From Terriglobales bacterium (GTDB lineage: Bacteria > Acidobacteriota > Terriglobia > Terriglobales > Acidobacteriaceae): a stretch of DNA of 63,870 bases. The notes beneath the pieces are model-generated. The model saw only the letters and a list, made by a program, of their open reading frames with translations. It searched no databases and was not told the origin of the DNA. Below, piece after piece: positions 35,240 through 44,796 of the stretch (position 1 is the first letter of the stretch; every line of letters begins with the position of its first letter). The position numbers were made by a program, and so were the translations under genes. The stretch covers positions 1-63,870 of the forward strand of contig DASSIZ010000111.1 in the NCBI GenBank assembly GCA_035691485.1, in the 5' to 3' direction.

Positions 35240-36172
35240 CTACTTCGATTTCGCTTCCTGTCCTGCCGATTTCGTCTGGTCGAGTGCCGCACGTAATCCC
35301 TTTGCCAGGGTCAGGGCGGAATCATTGGCCCAAAAGTGCATGAAGAAAAGGTGCGGCTCGTCAGCGAGCATGTGGCTGTGCAGCGCCGTGACCTCGATGC
35401 CGTGCTGACGCAAAGCACGGATTACCGGATTGACCTCCGCTGCCAGCAGAACAAAGTCCCCGGTGATGGCGGCGCGTCCATTGCCCGTTGGTTGAAAGTT
35501 GATCGCTGTCGCCGTGCCCATCGATGGCGGTACTTCCATGCCTCCTTCGGTGATCTTTTCCGATCGTGGCACGCTCACTTGGTAGATTCCGCCGTTTACC
35601 TTGCCTTTGTGGCCAAGGATGGAATCGAGCTGTGCCGTATCGATTCCAATGTTCTGCGCGCTGGCCGCGCTGGCCGGCGGCGCCGACGGTGTCTTGGTCA
35701 ATGCGAGCGCATCGTGGAGGGCTTTCGCCATTTGCACTGCATCGCCACGGCCTGCGATATGCATGTAAACCACGCGCGGCGTTTCGTGCAGAAGGTGATT
35801 GTGAATCGCGGTCTGCTCGATCCCTTGTTGCTGCAGCTTCAGCATCACCGGCCCGACTTCACTATCCGTGAGCACCAAGTCGCCCATCACCATGGCATGA
35901 TCGCGCGCGCCTTGGAACGCGACCCATGATCCCAGCGCGAGACCTGCCTGGATCGGCGTGCCGGCCACCGAAACTTTCAGGTCCGATCGCGGCATGCCGA
36001 ACTTGAAGGCGCCATCCGGTTGCAGTTTTCCCGGGCGGCCCATGGCCGCCTCGACTGCCTTCCAGTCGCCGTTCTCGTCAGCGGTTTTGCCCTGTCCGCT
36101 CGCGGCGCACGCTAGCCACATGGTGAACAATGTCAGCGACACGATCTGGTTCGCTCGTTTCGTGAGCCGCAT
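35240..36172 (-). CDS. exported DUF1259 family protein, tandem domains
   Basis: A 310-residue protein with a signal peptide (MRLTKRANQIVSLTLFTMWLACAASG). Two related DUF1259 repeats follow. The first is at about residues 35-165 (MGRPGKLQPDGAFKFGMPRS, ALGSWVAFQGARDHAMVMGDLVLTDSEV) and the second at about 180-300 (LGHKGKVNGGIYQVSVPRS, TAINFQPTGNGRAAITGDFVLLAAEV). Both contain HNHLL or HSHML and a conserved FMHxW/YMHI. The ATG at 36172 has a GAGGG six bases upstream. The family has no known function; the His pairs suggest metal binding. Confidence 0.85.
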   Translation of the reverse strand: MRLTKRANQIVSLTLFTMWLACAASGQGKTADENGDWKAVEAAMGRPGKLQPDGAFKFGMPRSDLKVSVAGTPIQAGLALGSWVAFQGARDHAMVMGDLVLTDSEVGPVMLKLQQQGIEQTAIHNHLLHETPRVVYMHIAGRGDAVQMAKALHDALALTKTPSAPPASAASAQNIGIDTAQLDSILGHKGKVNGGIYQVSVPRSEKITEGGMEVPPSMGTATAINFQPTGNGRAAITGDFVLLAAEVNPVIRALRQHGIEVTALHSHMLADEPHLFFMHFWANDSALTLAKGLRAALDQTKSAGQEAKSK

Positions 36173-36304
36173 ATACCCTCCCTGGCAGATATCAGGAGTC
36201 CAGCGAACGTGGAAACAGTTGCCGAAGGCCTGCTTCAGCATTGTCCGGTCATGCAGACGCGAAACTCGCCCTGGGAGATGCCCTTCTTGGGACCAATCGG
36301 GCTG

Positions 36305-37096
36305 CTATCCCATCTCCGGCGTGGCCGCCAGCAGCGAGCGCGTGTACTCATGCGCCGGCCGGGTCATCATCTGCTCGGTCGCGCCCACCTCCACGATTTT
36401 TCCCCGGTACATCACCGCGATCCGCGAGGCCAGGTAGCGCACCACGGGCATGGAATGAGAAATGAACAGGTAGGTGAGGCCGAATTCCCGTTGCAGTTGC
36501 GCCATCAGGTTGATGATCTGAGCTCCCACGCTGACATCCAGCGCCGACACCGGCTCATCGGCAACGATGAACCGCGGCCGCAACGCCAGCGCGCGCGCAA
36601 TCCCGATTCTTTGCCGCTGGCCGCCACTGAACTCGTGCGGAAACTTGGTGAGCGCCGATTCGTCCATCCCGACCGCGCGCAGCAGTTCAGACGGCGTGAG
36701 CAGCCCATCGCCTTTCGCCGCTGCGCCGTGAATCCGGCCCGGTTCGGAGAGAATGTCCTTCACCTTCATGCGCGGATCGAGCGAGCCAAACGGGTCTTGG
36801 AAGATGATCTGCATGTCGCGCCGCAAGCGGCGCATTTCCGCCGCGCCCGCCGCCAGCACGTTCACCCGATCGTCGAACCGGATGCTGCCGGAAGTCGGCG
36901 GAATCAACCGCAGCACCAGCCTTCCCAGGGTGCTTTTTCCCGAACCTGATTCCCCGACCAATCCCAGGGTCTCTCCCGGCTGAATATCGAGCGAGACATC
37001 ATCGACCGCGCGCACCTCGCCCTTGGCTCGTCCTCCCCAGACGGACTCGCCGAGCGGGAAAATCTTGCTCAGGTTTCGCACTTCGACCAGTGCCAT
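36305..37096 (-). CDS. oligopeptide-type ABC transporter ATPase (orphan)
   Basis: A 263-residue ABC ATPase of the dipeptide/oligopeptide (DppF/AppF) type. Walker A is GESGSGKST, signature SGGQRQRIGIARAL, Walker B FIVADEPVSALD, and the switch His is in ISHSMPVVRYLA. No permease, binding protein or partner ATPase is next to it: neighbours are a DUF1259 gene and, beyond a terminator, a small membrane protein. It may work with a distant transporter or be a remnant of a larger operon. Confidence 0.92.
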   Translation of the reverse strand: MALVEVRNLSKIFPLGESVWGGRAKGEVRAVDDVSLDIQPGETLGLVGESGSGKSTLGRLVLRLIPPTSGSIRFDDRVNVLAAGAAEMRRLRRDMQIIFQDPFGSLDPRMKVKDILSEPGRIHGAAAKGDGLLTPSELLRAVGMDESALTKFPHEFSGGQRQRIGIARALALRPRFIVADEPVSALDVSVGAQIINLMAQLQREFGLTYLFISHSMPVVRYLASRIAVMYRGKIVEVGATEQMMTRPAHEYTRSLLAATPEMG

Positions 37097-37194
37097 GAGC
37101 CTGCAGATTACTCGCTACCGCCCACTCGCTGCCAGTATCTTGCGCCAATGGCACGAGCCCTGAGTACCGGGTGCCACCAACCTCTTCATTCAAG

Positions 37195-37236
37195 AAAAAG
37201 GCCTCTCTCCGAATCAACTGCCGCAGAGAGAAGCCC
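37195..37236 (-). terminator. rho-independent terminator
   Basis: On the minus strand GGCTTCTCTCT and GGAGAGAGGCC form an interrupted stem of about 9 bp with a loop, followed by TTTTTCTT. It stops transcription from 37261-37776 before the ABC ATPase gene, so the ATPase gene needs its own promoter. Confidence 0.65.
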
Positions 37237-37260
37237 TTTCTTGCGCGCGGTAAACTTGTA

Positions 37261-37776
37261 TCAGGCTGCGATTTGCTGTTCCGGTGTTTCCAGCCGCCGA
37301 GCAGCGACGACATTCACCTTGGCGCGACGTTCGTCGTGTTGTCGCAGCAGGCGGAGCAGAAAGATCACGGCCGCGATTCCCAGGATTGCTTGCGGATTGG
37401 GCGTTGCGGCGGCGATCAACTCCGCCCGCTCCGCGCGCGCCAGCCTTTCGCCCGTCAGCTCGGTCTTCAAAAAGATTCCTCCACCCGGTTGGCCGGCGGC
37501 CATTTCCGGACCGTCCCACCCGGCGCGCGCCGGCACGGATTGCGCCGCTTCCGCCGGCGGCTGCTCAACAATCTTGCGGATGTCGGGGCGGATCGGTGTC
37601 GCCTCCGCTTCCAGTGCGGCCATGAACATGACAAATCCGGCCGCCAGAGCCATGGTCACCGCAATCCGCTTCAGTAGGCGTTTTCCAGTCACGTCAAGTT
37701 TAGATGCGCCCCGCTGCGGAAGTTTTCCTCCACCCGCAGCACTCTTTTTTTGATCATTCCGATTCGTTTCGGGCAA
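37261..37776 (-). CDS. hypothetical protein with two membrane segments
   Basis: A 171-residue product. A basic N-terminus, a membrane segment at about residues 37-56 (RIAVTMALAAGFVMFMAAL), a Pro/Ala/Glu-rich middle, and a second hydrophobic stretch at about 130-145 (AILGIAAVIFLLRLLRQ) followed by a basic end. The last residues are ETPEQQIAA. Unrecognised. It may be an anchor or a small envelope protein. A terminator lies 25 bases past the stop. Confidence 0.6.
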   Translation of the reverse strand: MPETNRNDQKKSAAGGGKLPQRGASKLDVTGKRLLKRIAVTMALAAGFVMFMAALEAEATPIRPDIRKIVEQPPAEAAQSVPARAGWDGPEMAAGQPGGGIFLKTELTGERLARAERAELIAAATPNPQAILGIAAVIFLLRLLRQHDERRAKVNVVAARRLETPEQQIAA

Positions 37777-37858
37777 CCAGCAGGACGTGAAGAATCGTCG
37801 TTGCCAAAATCTGCTCGGGCGCGGTATACCTCACCTCACAAGAACTGTGGGGTGACCC

Positions 37859-38863
37859 TTGACCACTCTCTTTTCCGCCTTGATGGCCGCTATTCGGCGG
37901 ACTCTGATCGCCGGGTTCCTGCTCGTCGTGTGCTGGCCCGTGCCGGCTGCGTTTGCGCAAACGACGGCGCCGGCGCAGATTCACGCTTTGAAGATCACGA
38001 TCCTTTCCACCATGATGGTTGGCGACCGCGCCGGATTCGGCGAGTGGGGATTCTCGGGCTTGGTGGAGGCCGATGGACATCGCGTGCTGGTGGACACCGG
38101 CGGGCATCCGGAGACCGTGCTGCAAAATGCGCGCGAACTGAAGGTGAATCTCTCCGATGTGAAGGATGTCATCCTTACTCACAATCACTGGGACCACGTC
38201 ACCGGGCTGCTGACTTTGCGGCGTGAGCTGATGAAGAAAGATCCCGCCGCCCTGTCCGTCGTGCACGTCGGCAAAGGAATCTTCTACAGCCGCCCTTCGC
38301 CCGCCGGCGAAGACAATCCCATGATCGCCATCCGTAAAGAATACGAGGCCACCGGCGGAAAGATCATCGAGTACGACAGCGGGGCGCCGATTTTCCCCGG
38401 AGCATGGCTGACCGGACCTGTGCCGCGCAAGTTTCCGGAGCGCAATTGGAGCGTCAGCGGCAAGGTGCAAACGCCACAAGGCCTGGTGGAAGACACGATT
38501 CCAGAAGACCAGTCTCTAGTCCTCAACACGACACAAGGCATCGTCGTCGTGACCGGTTGCGGTCACGCGGGCATCGTCAACATCCTGACTTACGCCTCGC
38601 AGGAGTTTCCCAACGAGCCGGTAAACGCGATCGTCGGTGGTTTGCACCTGTTCCCCGCCTCGGATGAGCAATTGAACTGGACCGCAGACAAGCTGAAGGA
38701 ATTCAAAGTGGCCAACCTGGTGGGGGCGCACTGCACCGGGATTGAGGCCGTGTATCGTGTTCGCGAGCGCGCCGCGTTGACCCGCAAGTCGGCAGTCGTC
38801 GGCACGGTCGGAGCCACCTACGTGCTCGGCGAAGGCATTCATCCGGGATCGCTGGTGAAGTAA
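37859..38863 (+). CDS. secreted metallo-beta-lactamase-fold hydrolase
   Basis: A 334-residue MBL-fold protein with a signal peptide (RRTLIAGFLLVVCWPVPAAFA). The metal-binding motif is LTHNHWDHVTGLL, with later ligands in VVVTGCGHAG and GGLHLFP and a C-terminal GAHCTGIEA. The pattern resembles the 7,8-dihydropterin-6-methyl-4-(beta-D-ribofuranosyl)-aminobenzene-5-phosphate synthase branch, which also includes hydrolases of unknown substrate. I used a TTG start at 37859 with GGGTGA just before it; the ATG at 37883 also keeps the signal peptide. Confidence 0.87.
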   Translation: MTTLFSALMAAIRRTLIAGFLLVVCWPVPAAFAQTTAPAQIHALKITILSTMMVGDRAGFGEWGFSGLVEADGHRVLVDTGGHPETVLQNARELKVNLSDVKDVILTHNHWDHVTGLLTLRRELMKKDPAALSVVHVGKGIFYSRPSPAGEDNPMIAIRKEYEATGGKIIEYDSGAPIFPGAWLTGPVPRKFPERNWSVSGKVQTPQGLVEDTIPEDQSLVLNTTQGIVVVTGCGHAGIVNILTYASQEFPNEPVNAIVGGLHLFPASDEQLNWTADKLKEFKVANLVGAHCTGIEAVYRVRERAALTRKSAVVGTVGATYVLGEGIHPGSLVK

Positions 38864-38931
38864 GGGCGGGCTGAGTCGCCGCCGGAGAGGTTGTAGTAAA
38901 CTTCGGCTGATTCCCCGAAAGCGAGGCTGCC

Positions 38932-39606
38932 GTGATCGAGTTGGCGCCTTCCATCTTGTCGGCCGATTTCGCCCACCTTGCCGAGCAGGTCCACGCCGCC
39001 GGCGAGGGCGGCGCATCGTTGCTGCACGTTGATGTCATGGACGGCCATTTCGTGCCTAACATCACCATTGGCCCGCCCGTGGTGAAGTCCTTGCGCAAGG
39101 CCACCAACCTGCCGCTCGATTGCCACCTCATGATTGAGGACCCGGACCAGTACATCCCGGCCTTCGCGGATTCCGGCGCCGACTGGATTTCCGTGCACCA
39201 GGAAGCTTGCATTCACCTGAACCGGACCTTGGAGTTGATCAAATCGCATGGCTGCCGCGCCGGGGTGGTGATCAATCCCGCCACTCCCGTTTCCACCCTC
39301 GCCGAGGTTTTCGACATCGTTGATTTCATCCTGGTCATGTCCGTCAACCCCGGATTCGGCGGCCAAAAATTTCTGCCTTCTTCGCTGCCCAAGATCGCGC
39401 GTCTGGCGGCGGTGCGCTCGGAGCGCCGCCTCGATTTTCGCATTGAAGTGGATGGCGGCATTGCCATGGACACGGTCCAGCAAGTGGTGCGTTCCGGGGC
39501 TGAGGTCCTGGTCGCGGGCAACGCGGTGTTCGGTTCCGGTGATCCCAAGAGCAATGCCCAGAGTCTCTTGAAAATGGCCATGGACGCCGCTCTGGAGAAG
39601 GTCTAG
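38932..39606 (+). CDS. rpe: ribulose-phosphate 3-epimerase
   Basis: Rpe interconverts ribulose 5-phosphate and xylulose 5-phosphate. The 224-residue TIM barrel has APSILSADFAHLAEQV, HVDVMDGHFVPNITIG, DCHLMIEDP, MSVNPGFGGQKF and VDGGIAMDTV, all catalytic and phosphate-binding motifs. The GTG start at 38932 gives VIELAPS. A GTAAACT about 35 bases before it may be the -10 box. Confidence 0.97.
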   Translation: MIELAPSILSADFAHLAEQVHAAGEGGASLLHVDVMDGHFVPNITIGPPVVKSLRKATNLPLDCHLMIEDPDQYIPAFADSGADWISVHQEACIHLNRTLELIKSHGCRAGVVINPATPVSTLAEVFDIVDFILVMSVNPGFGGQKFLPSSLPKIARLAAVRSERRLDFRIEVDGGIAMDTVQQVVRSGAEVLVAGNAVFGSGDPKSNAQSLLKMAMDAALEKV

Positions 39607-39714
39607 CCGGGTCCCCTCTCGGGCGCGGAGGGTCGGCGCGCGCAGCCGCTTTCCTGTAAACTATGGACAACCGTTCTCCGTGCCAACCTGGGTTCGAGAG
39701 GTATTGAGGTAGAA

Positions 39715-41160
39715 ATGTTTCGACGTCTTCTTCCACTCTGCGTTATCTCGCTGCTGGCCGTCGCTCTTGCCGGCTGTCACAACAAGAAGGTCGTGAACCC
39801 GCTGGCCGACGTCGGATCCAAGCAGCCCGACAAAGTCCTCTTCGATCGCGCCATGGACCAGATGAAGCACAACCATATGGACCAGGCCCGGATCATTCTG
39901 CAGACGCTGATCAATACCTATCCTGACTCGGAGTACATCGCCCGCGCCAAGCTGGCGGTTGGCGATTCCTGGTACGCCGAGGGCGGATCAGCGGCCCTGG
40001 CCCAGGCTGAAAACGAGTACAAGGACTTCGAGACCTTCTTTCCCAACATGCCGGAAGCCGCGGAAGCGCAGTTGAAGATCGCCAACATCCATTATCGGCA
40101 GATGGAGAAGCCCGACCGCGACTTCACCCACGCCATGCGCGCCGAAGAGGAATATCGCAACCTGATCCAGCAGTATCCCGACAGCAAGCTGGTGCCCGAA
40201 GCCAAGGAAAAATTGCGCGAGGTGCAGGAAGTGCTCGCCGAGCGCGAATTCCGCATCGGGCGGTTCTACTATCTCCGCGAGTCCTTTCCCGCCGCCATCG
40301 CACGCTTGCAGTCGCTCGCCGATGAGTACCCGCTCTACAGTGGCGCTGACGATGCCCTGTACCTGCTCGGCGGCGCCTACGAGAAGCAGGTTGACATGAT
40401 TCGTGGCTCCAAGTTCGATGAAACCACGAAGGGACGGATGATCAAGGACCTTGACGATAAGGCTGCCGCCGCTTACTCGCGCATCATCACTCGGTACCCG
40501 GTGACCGACCGCGCTGGCGATGCCCGCAAGCGGTTGGAGGCACTTCATCGTCCCGTTCCCACCGCCACGCCGGAGGCGATCGCTCTCAACAAGAAGGAAG
40601 AAGAGAGCCGCCAGCAGGCGGGCCGGTTCCACCGCATGATGCTCAACATGCATCGCGGTCCCGACACCTCGCTGGTGTCGAGAGTGGGCGAGCCTACGAT
40701 GGTGGACTCCAAACCTACTAATGCACCTGATATTGTGCGTGCCAATGCCGCCTCGCTGGTGAATGCCGCCGCCGGAAGCGGCGGGGGCACAAGCAGCGTC
40801 TCCGTGGAAACAATCAAGGCGGGCGAGGCGCCGCCGCCCAACCAGCCCGTGCCGCGTAGCGATGCCCAGCCCGGCAGCACCTCACCAACCGGCAATTCCG
40901 ACGACACTGGAATTCCCGAACTGAAGCCGGTGACTCCGCCCGAAGGCGCCGCCGCGGATTCCGGTTCCAGCTCTTCAGCGACGGGTTCTGCCGGCAGCGC
41001 TCCGGCGCCCCCAACCCAGGTCAACGAAGCCGCCGACCAGTCCAAAGCGCCTGCGACAGCGCAGGAGTCCACCAGTTCTTCCAACGACGCTGACAAGAGC
41101 ACAACTTCAACCAGCAAGAAGAAAAAGAAGAAAGGCTTGGGGAAACTGAACCCGTTCTAG
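39715..41160 (+). CDS. bamD: outer-membrane assembly lipoprotein BamD, long C-terminus
   Basis: BamD is the TPR lipoprotein of the beta-barrel assembly machine. The signal peptide ends in the lipobox LAGCH (Cys about residue 20). Five TPR-like helical pairs follow to about residue 290, for example FDRAMDQMKHNHMDQARIILQTLINTYPDSEYIARAKLAVGDSWY. The last 190 residues, from about 290, are a low-complexity tail rich in Ser, Pro, Thr, Ala and Gly, ending KKKKKKGLGKLNPF. Such tails are unusual for BamD (typically 245 residues). It is a single gene with its own terminator. Confidence 0.9.
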   Translation: MFRRLLPLCVISLLAVALAGCHNKKVVNPLADVGSKQPDKVLFDRAMDQMKHNHMDQARIILQTLINTYPDSEYIARAKLAVGDSWYAEGGSAALAQAENEYKDFETFFPNMPEAAEAQLKIANIHYRQMEKPDRDFTHAMRAEEEYRNLIQQYPDSKLVPEAKEKLREVQEVLAEREFRIGRFYYLRESFPAAIARLQSLADEYPLYSGADDALYLLGGAYEKQVDMIRGSKFDETTKGRMIKDLDDKAAAAYSRIITRYPVTDRAGDARKRLEALHRPVPTATPEAIALNKKEEESRQQAGRFHRMMLNMHRGPDTSLVSRVGEPTMVDSKPTNAPDIVRANAASLVNAAAGSGGGTSSVSVETIKAGEAPPPNQPVPRSDAQPGSTSPTGNSDDTGIPELKPVTPPEGAAADSGSSSSATGSAGSAPAPPTQVNEAADQSKAPATAQESTSSSNDADKSTTSTSKKKKKKGLGKLNPF

Positions 41161-41192
41161 GGTCCTGAGGCAAGGCCAAGACAATGCAACGG

Positions 41193-41225
41193 ACGCGGCG
41201 AGCCACACCTCGCCGCGTTTGCGTT
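41193..41225 (+). terminator. terminator after bamD
   Basis: A perfect 10-bp stem ACGCGGCGAG/CTCGCCGCGT with a 6-base loop is followed by TTGCGTT. It begins 33 bases after the bamD stop codon. Confidence 0.7.
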
Positions 41226-41403
41226 CTGTGTTCCTGGCGCCCTCTGTCCGCTCATCTGTTTCTTACGCGCTGCCAGCTAATTTCCTGCTTCTTGTGCCCT
41301 GAAAGGACATGTCCCAACGCGGCTTCCGGCGGCTTCCACGGGCGCTGTTTTCATTGACTTTGCATCCGGAGTCACAGTAACGTCGGATTCACGCTCCCCC
41401 GCC

Positions 41404-43143
41404 ATGAGGCTTTCCGTGCCTATGAAGGTACTGCTCGCGGACGACAACATTACGGCCCAAAGAATGGGCTCCAAGATACTTAGCGACGCCGGTTACACCG
41501 TGGTGGCGGTCAGCAATGGCGCCGCCGCGGTGAAGAAGATCGCCGCTGAGAAGCCGGAGCTGATCATTCTTGACGTCTACATGCCCGGCTATACCGGCCT
41601 GGAGGTCTGCGACAAGGTCAAGAGCGCCGTGGAAACCATGCGCGTTCCGGTGCTGCTTACCATCACCAACATGGAACCGTACAATGCCGCCGACGGCAAC
41701 CGCGTCAAAGCCGACGGCGTGCTGGTGAAGCCGTTCGAGGCCACTGATCTGCTGTCGGTTGTGCGAAAGTTTGAAGAGAAGTTGCACGCTCCCGAGTCGC
41801 TTTACGAAAAGACCGCCAAGCTGCCCTCTGCCGATGACGAAAGTGATACGGATTGGAAAGCGGACGCCTCTCTGGAACCAGAGCCTCGGCAGCCGGCCTT
41901 CTCGCAGGAAGTTGCGCATTCGCCGGTGCTGGGCATCGAAGAGCTGCCCCCGCCGCAGGAAGAGCAAGCTGCTTCCGCGCCAGCCGCCGCGGTTGGGCAA
42001 TTCGCGGTCGACAGCGCGCCCGTTTCCCATCCTGACTTCGACCTGAATGCTGCGCCCGCCTTTGATTTGCAGCAGCACACGGAAGCGGCGGCGCCGGTCG
42101 TCACCTCGGCCGCGCAAACCTCCGTTGCCGAACTGCCGTCTGAATTGGAATTCACTTCTTTGCCCCAGGCGGGCGAAGTGGAGGTTGCGCCGGCTGCCGA
42201 ATTGCTACCCACGTTGCAGGAAAGCGCCGATGAAGTTGCGATAGTACAAGATCCAGCCCTGGCCACCGATCCCTCGGATTTTACCCAGTTCACTACCAAG
42301 TTCGGCCAGGAACATCCGGAGGACGTTCCCGTCGGCATTGCCATGGCAGAGCCGGATCAACTGTGCGCCGCGGACGAGCCAGTACTCGAAGATGCGACGG
42401 GCATGATGGAAGAGGCGGCCGCAGATAGCTCGGTGGTCGAACATGCGGCCGACGATCACGCTGCCGACGTCGAAGAGCCGGCGCAGGCTGAGGTCATGGG
42501 ATTGGAAGCCCAGGACCACGTTCTCACCATCGAACACTCCACGCACGAAGAAGCCATGGCGGAGATTTCCGCTCTGTTGAGCGAAGCTTCCCGGATGTCA
42601 GAAACCGGCCTCAGCTACGGGGAGAGCATGCATCGCCAATTCGCGGGTGGCGCCGCCGCCGCTGCGCCCGCTCGTGAGACTGAGCCAAGAGCGGAAGTCG
42701 GTGTGGATACGCAGCCTGTGGACCTCTGGCCGCAGATGCATCCCGCGGAAGTGGTGCACCAGGACGCACCTGCGGCATGCGAACCGGAACCGCAAGCGCA
42801 GGAACCCGCGCCCCCGGCCGAAGTTGGCGTCGATACACAGCCGCTGGACAGCTTTCCCCCGGAGCCTTCGGAAGACACGGCAGAAGCGGAACCTCGCGAA
42901 ACGGAGCATCCGGCGGAAGCCGGCGGGATCACGCAAAAGCTGGTGGCACAGTTCGCCGCTGAACTCGAGGCGGCACACATGGAAGCTCCGCCGGAAGGCG
43001 AGCCGACGGAGTCCCCCGCCACCGGGACCGCAGCGCCGTTCAGCATGATGGATGAGCAACGGGTCGCCGAGGCGGTGAAGCATGTCCTCGATCGCTACAA
43101 GGACGAACTGATCTCCGCCATCGTCCGCGAGCTCAAAGGCTAG
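41404..43143 (+). CDS. response regulator with a long acidic low-complexity tail
   Basis: A 579-residue protein. Residues about 7-125 form a receiver: KVLLADDNITAQRMG, LIILDVYMPGYTG (phospho-accepting Asp), PVLLTITNMEP, GVLVKPFEA (Lys). From about 130 to 545 the chain is rich in Glu, Ala, Pro, Val and Asp, with no domain I can name. The unit AEVGVDTQP[VL]D occurs twice (about residues 432 and 474). The C-terminus has an ordered end, QRVAEAVKHVLDRYKDELISAIVRELKG, found in some acidobacterial regulators. Translation may instead start at 41422 (MKVLLADD). Confidence 0.85.
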   Translation: MRLSVPMKVLLADDNITAQRMGSKILSDAGYTVVAVSNGAAAVKKIAAEKPELIILDVYMPGYTGLEVCDKVKSAVETMRVPVLLTITNMEPYNAADGNRVKADGVLVKPFEATDLLSVVRKFEEKLHAPESLYEKTAKLPSADDESDTDWKADASLEPEPRQPAFSQEVAHSPVLGIEELPPPQEEQAASAPAAAVGQFAVDSAPVSHPDFDLNAAPAFDLQQHTEAAAPVVTSAAQTSVAELPSELEFTSLPQAGEVEVAPAAELLPTLQESADEVAIVQDPALATDPSDFTQFTTKFGQEHPEDVPVGIAMAEPDQLCAADEPVLEDATGMMEEAAADSSVVEHAADDHAADVEEPAQAEVMGLEAQDHVLTIEHSTHEEAMAEISALLSEASRMSETGLSYGESMHRQFAGGAAAAAPARETEPRAEVGVDTQPVDLWPQMHPAEVVHQDAPAACEPEPQAQEPAPPAEVGVDTQPLDSFPPEPSEDTAEAEPRETEHPAEAGGITQKLVAQFAAELEAAHMEAPPEGEPTESPATGTAAPFSMMDEQRVAEAVKHVLDRYKDELISAIVRELKG

Positions 43144-43214
43144 AGCCTATCTCATAAGTCGCCGGCAGGCCGGTTGCCGAGCCTCGGCTGACACCCGTCA
43201 CCCAGCTATGAACA

Positions 43215-44504
43215 CTACCTGGGGTAGCGAAGGGCGAAAGCATAGGCCAAGTTCAACGGCAATACCCAAGACAACTGGACTGGAGAACGAGACAAACGTC
43301 GGCATATGCTGCCCCACGAGTAGAATCGCGCGTTCGCATAGCGGTAGCCATTCAAAAGCGCTTCCGGGCTCATGTGCCGGGGATGAAACACAACGTCGGT
43401 TCGGCCGTTGTACTTGCTCCAGTCGCAGGTGAGAATCCTGCCCTCCGCCTCCAGTCGTTCATGCAGGCGAGTCCCAGGAAAGGGAGTCAGGATGTTGAAG
43501 GTTGCATTCTGCACTCCTGACCGTTCCAACACATCCAGCGTCTCTTCAAACACCGACTCCGTGTCGTGGTCGAAGCCGAAGACGATTCCCGCCTGCACCG
43601 CAATGCCGTGCGAATGGATCCGCTCGATCGCTTGCGCGTACTTCTCCACCCGATTGAACCCTTTCGAGACTTCATTCACGCTCGCCTGCGAGACGGATTC
43701 GAGCCCGAGGAACAGCTGCTTGCACCCGCTGCGCGCGGCCAACTCCAGGAACTCGTCATCCTCGGCCGCATGGATGCTCGCCTGGCTGCTCCACCATTTG
43801 CGGTGGGGAGCGAGAGCCCGGAACAGCGCCTTGGCGTAGTGGGTGTCGCCCGCGATGTTGTCGTCCCACAGGATGATGACTTTGCCGCGGAAGGAAGCGT
43901 ACTCCTGCGCCACCACCTCAACCGGCCGCTTGCGCAGACTGCTCTGATACATCACCGCCAGCGTGCAGAAGTCACACCGATAAACGCAGCCGCGCGTGGC
44001 GAACAGAACCCCGGCCGCGTGGTCACGCCGATGAAACAGGTCATGCCGTGACATGGGGGCTTGCTCGAGGGCAGGAGGTTCCACACAGCGGTAGCGCGAC
44101 TGGTAATTCCCAGCCTCAAACTGGGCGAGGAATCGCGGCCAGTGGGATTCGGCTTCTCCGACGAAGATTGCGTCCGCGTGGGCCTGTGCTTCCTCCGGCA
44201 TCAGGGTGACGTGGGGTCCGCCCAAAACCACCGTGACTCCGCGTTGGCGGAAGCGGGCAGCAACATCGTAGGCGTGCGGCGCGCTCGGGGTGTGGAAAGT
44301 AATGGCAACCAGGTCCGCCGGCGTATTGAAGTCAATCGGCGCCACTGCTTCATCCACATGGAGCACGGTCCAATGCGGAGGCACAAAGGCGGCCAGGTAT
44401 GGCATCGTAATTTGCTGGAAGTTCAGGACGCGAGACCGCCGCACCCGTTGGATTTCCGGGGACGAAGCGGTGATCAGAAGCAGCGTACGGGGATCTGGGG
44501 ACAT
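43215..44504 (-). CDS. B12-binding radical SAM protein
   Basis: A 429-residue protein. The N-terminal 150 residues resemble a cobalamin-binding domain (DLVAITFHTPSAPHAYDVAARFR and VVLGGPHVTLMPEEAQ), although the classic DxHxxG His is not obvious. The radical SAM core carries the cluster motif CVYRCDFC at about 182-189, then IILWDDNIAGD and LFLGLESVSQ. The family includes B12-dependent methylases and bacteriochlorophyll or hopanoid enzymes. The substrate is unknown. A short basic tail ends ALRYPR. Confidence 0.87.
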   Translation of the reverse strand: MSPDPRTLLLITASSPEIQRVRRSRVLNFQQITMPYLAAFVPPHWTVLHVDEAVAPIDFNTPADLVAITFHTPSAPHAYDVAARFRQRGVTVVLGGPHVTLMPEEAQAHADAIFVGEAESHWPRFLAQFEAGNYQSRYRCVEPPALEQAPMSRHDLFHRRDHAAGVLFATRGCVYRCDFCTLAVMYQSSLRKRPVEVVAQEYASFRGKVIILWDDNIAGDTHYAKALFRALAPHRKWWSSQASIHAAEDDEFLELAARSGCKQLFLGLESVSQASVNEVSKGFNRVEKYAQAIERIHSHGIAVQAGIVFGFDHDTESVFEETLDVLERSGVQNATFNILTPFPGTRLHERLEAEGRILTCDWSKYNGRTDVVFHPRHMSPEALLNGYRYANARFYSWGSICRRLSRSPVQLSWVLPLNLAYAFALRYPR

Positions 44505-44796
44505 GTGGCCAAGCTTCTCAACGGTTTCTGACTCCCCGGTTGCAGCTAAGCTACGCCTGGTGGCGGTCAGCTCGAAACAAATTATTGGCGGCCCGAGCTA
44601 AAAGGCTAGAGCGAACCAAACGCGCCCCTTCTCAGATTATTACACTGCACTCCGCTCTGCGGTGACAAACGTTTTACAAAACGATGACAGCTTGGTGACG
44701 ATTCGTTTTCGGTGGGTGCATCTACCTCCGCATTACATGCGCTGTTCGGGCCCCGAAAGCTGGGACACGCATTACTGCCAATCAAAGGAGGTCAAC

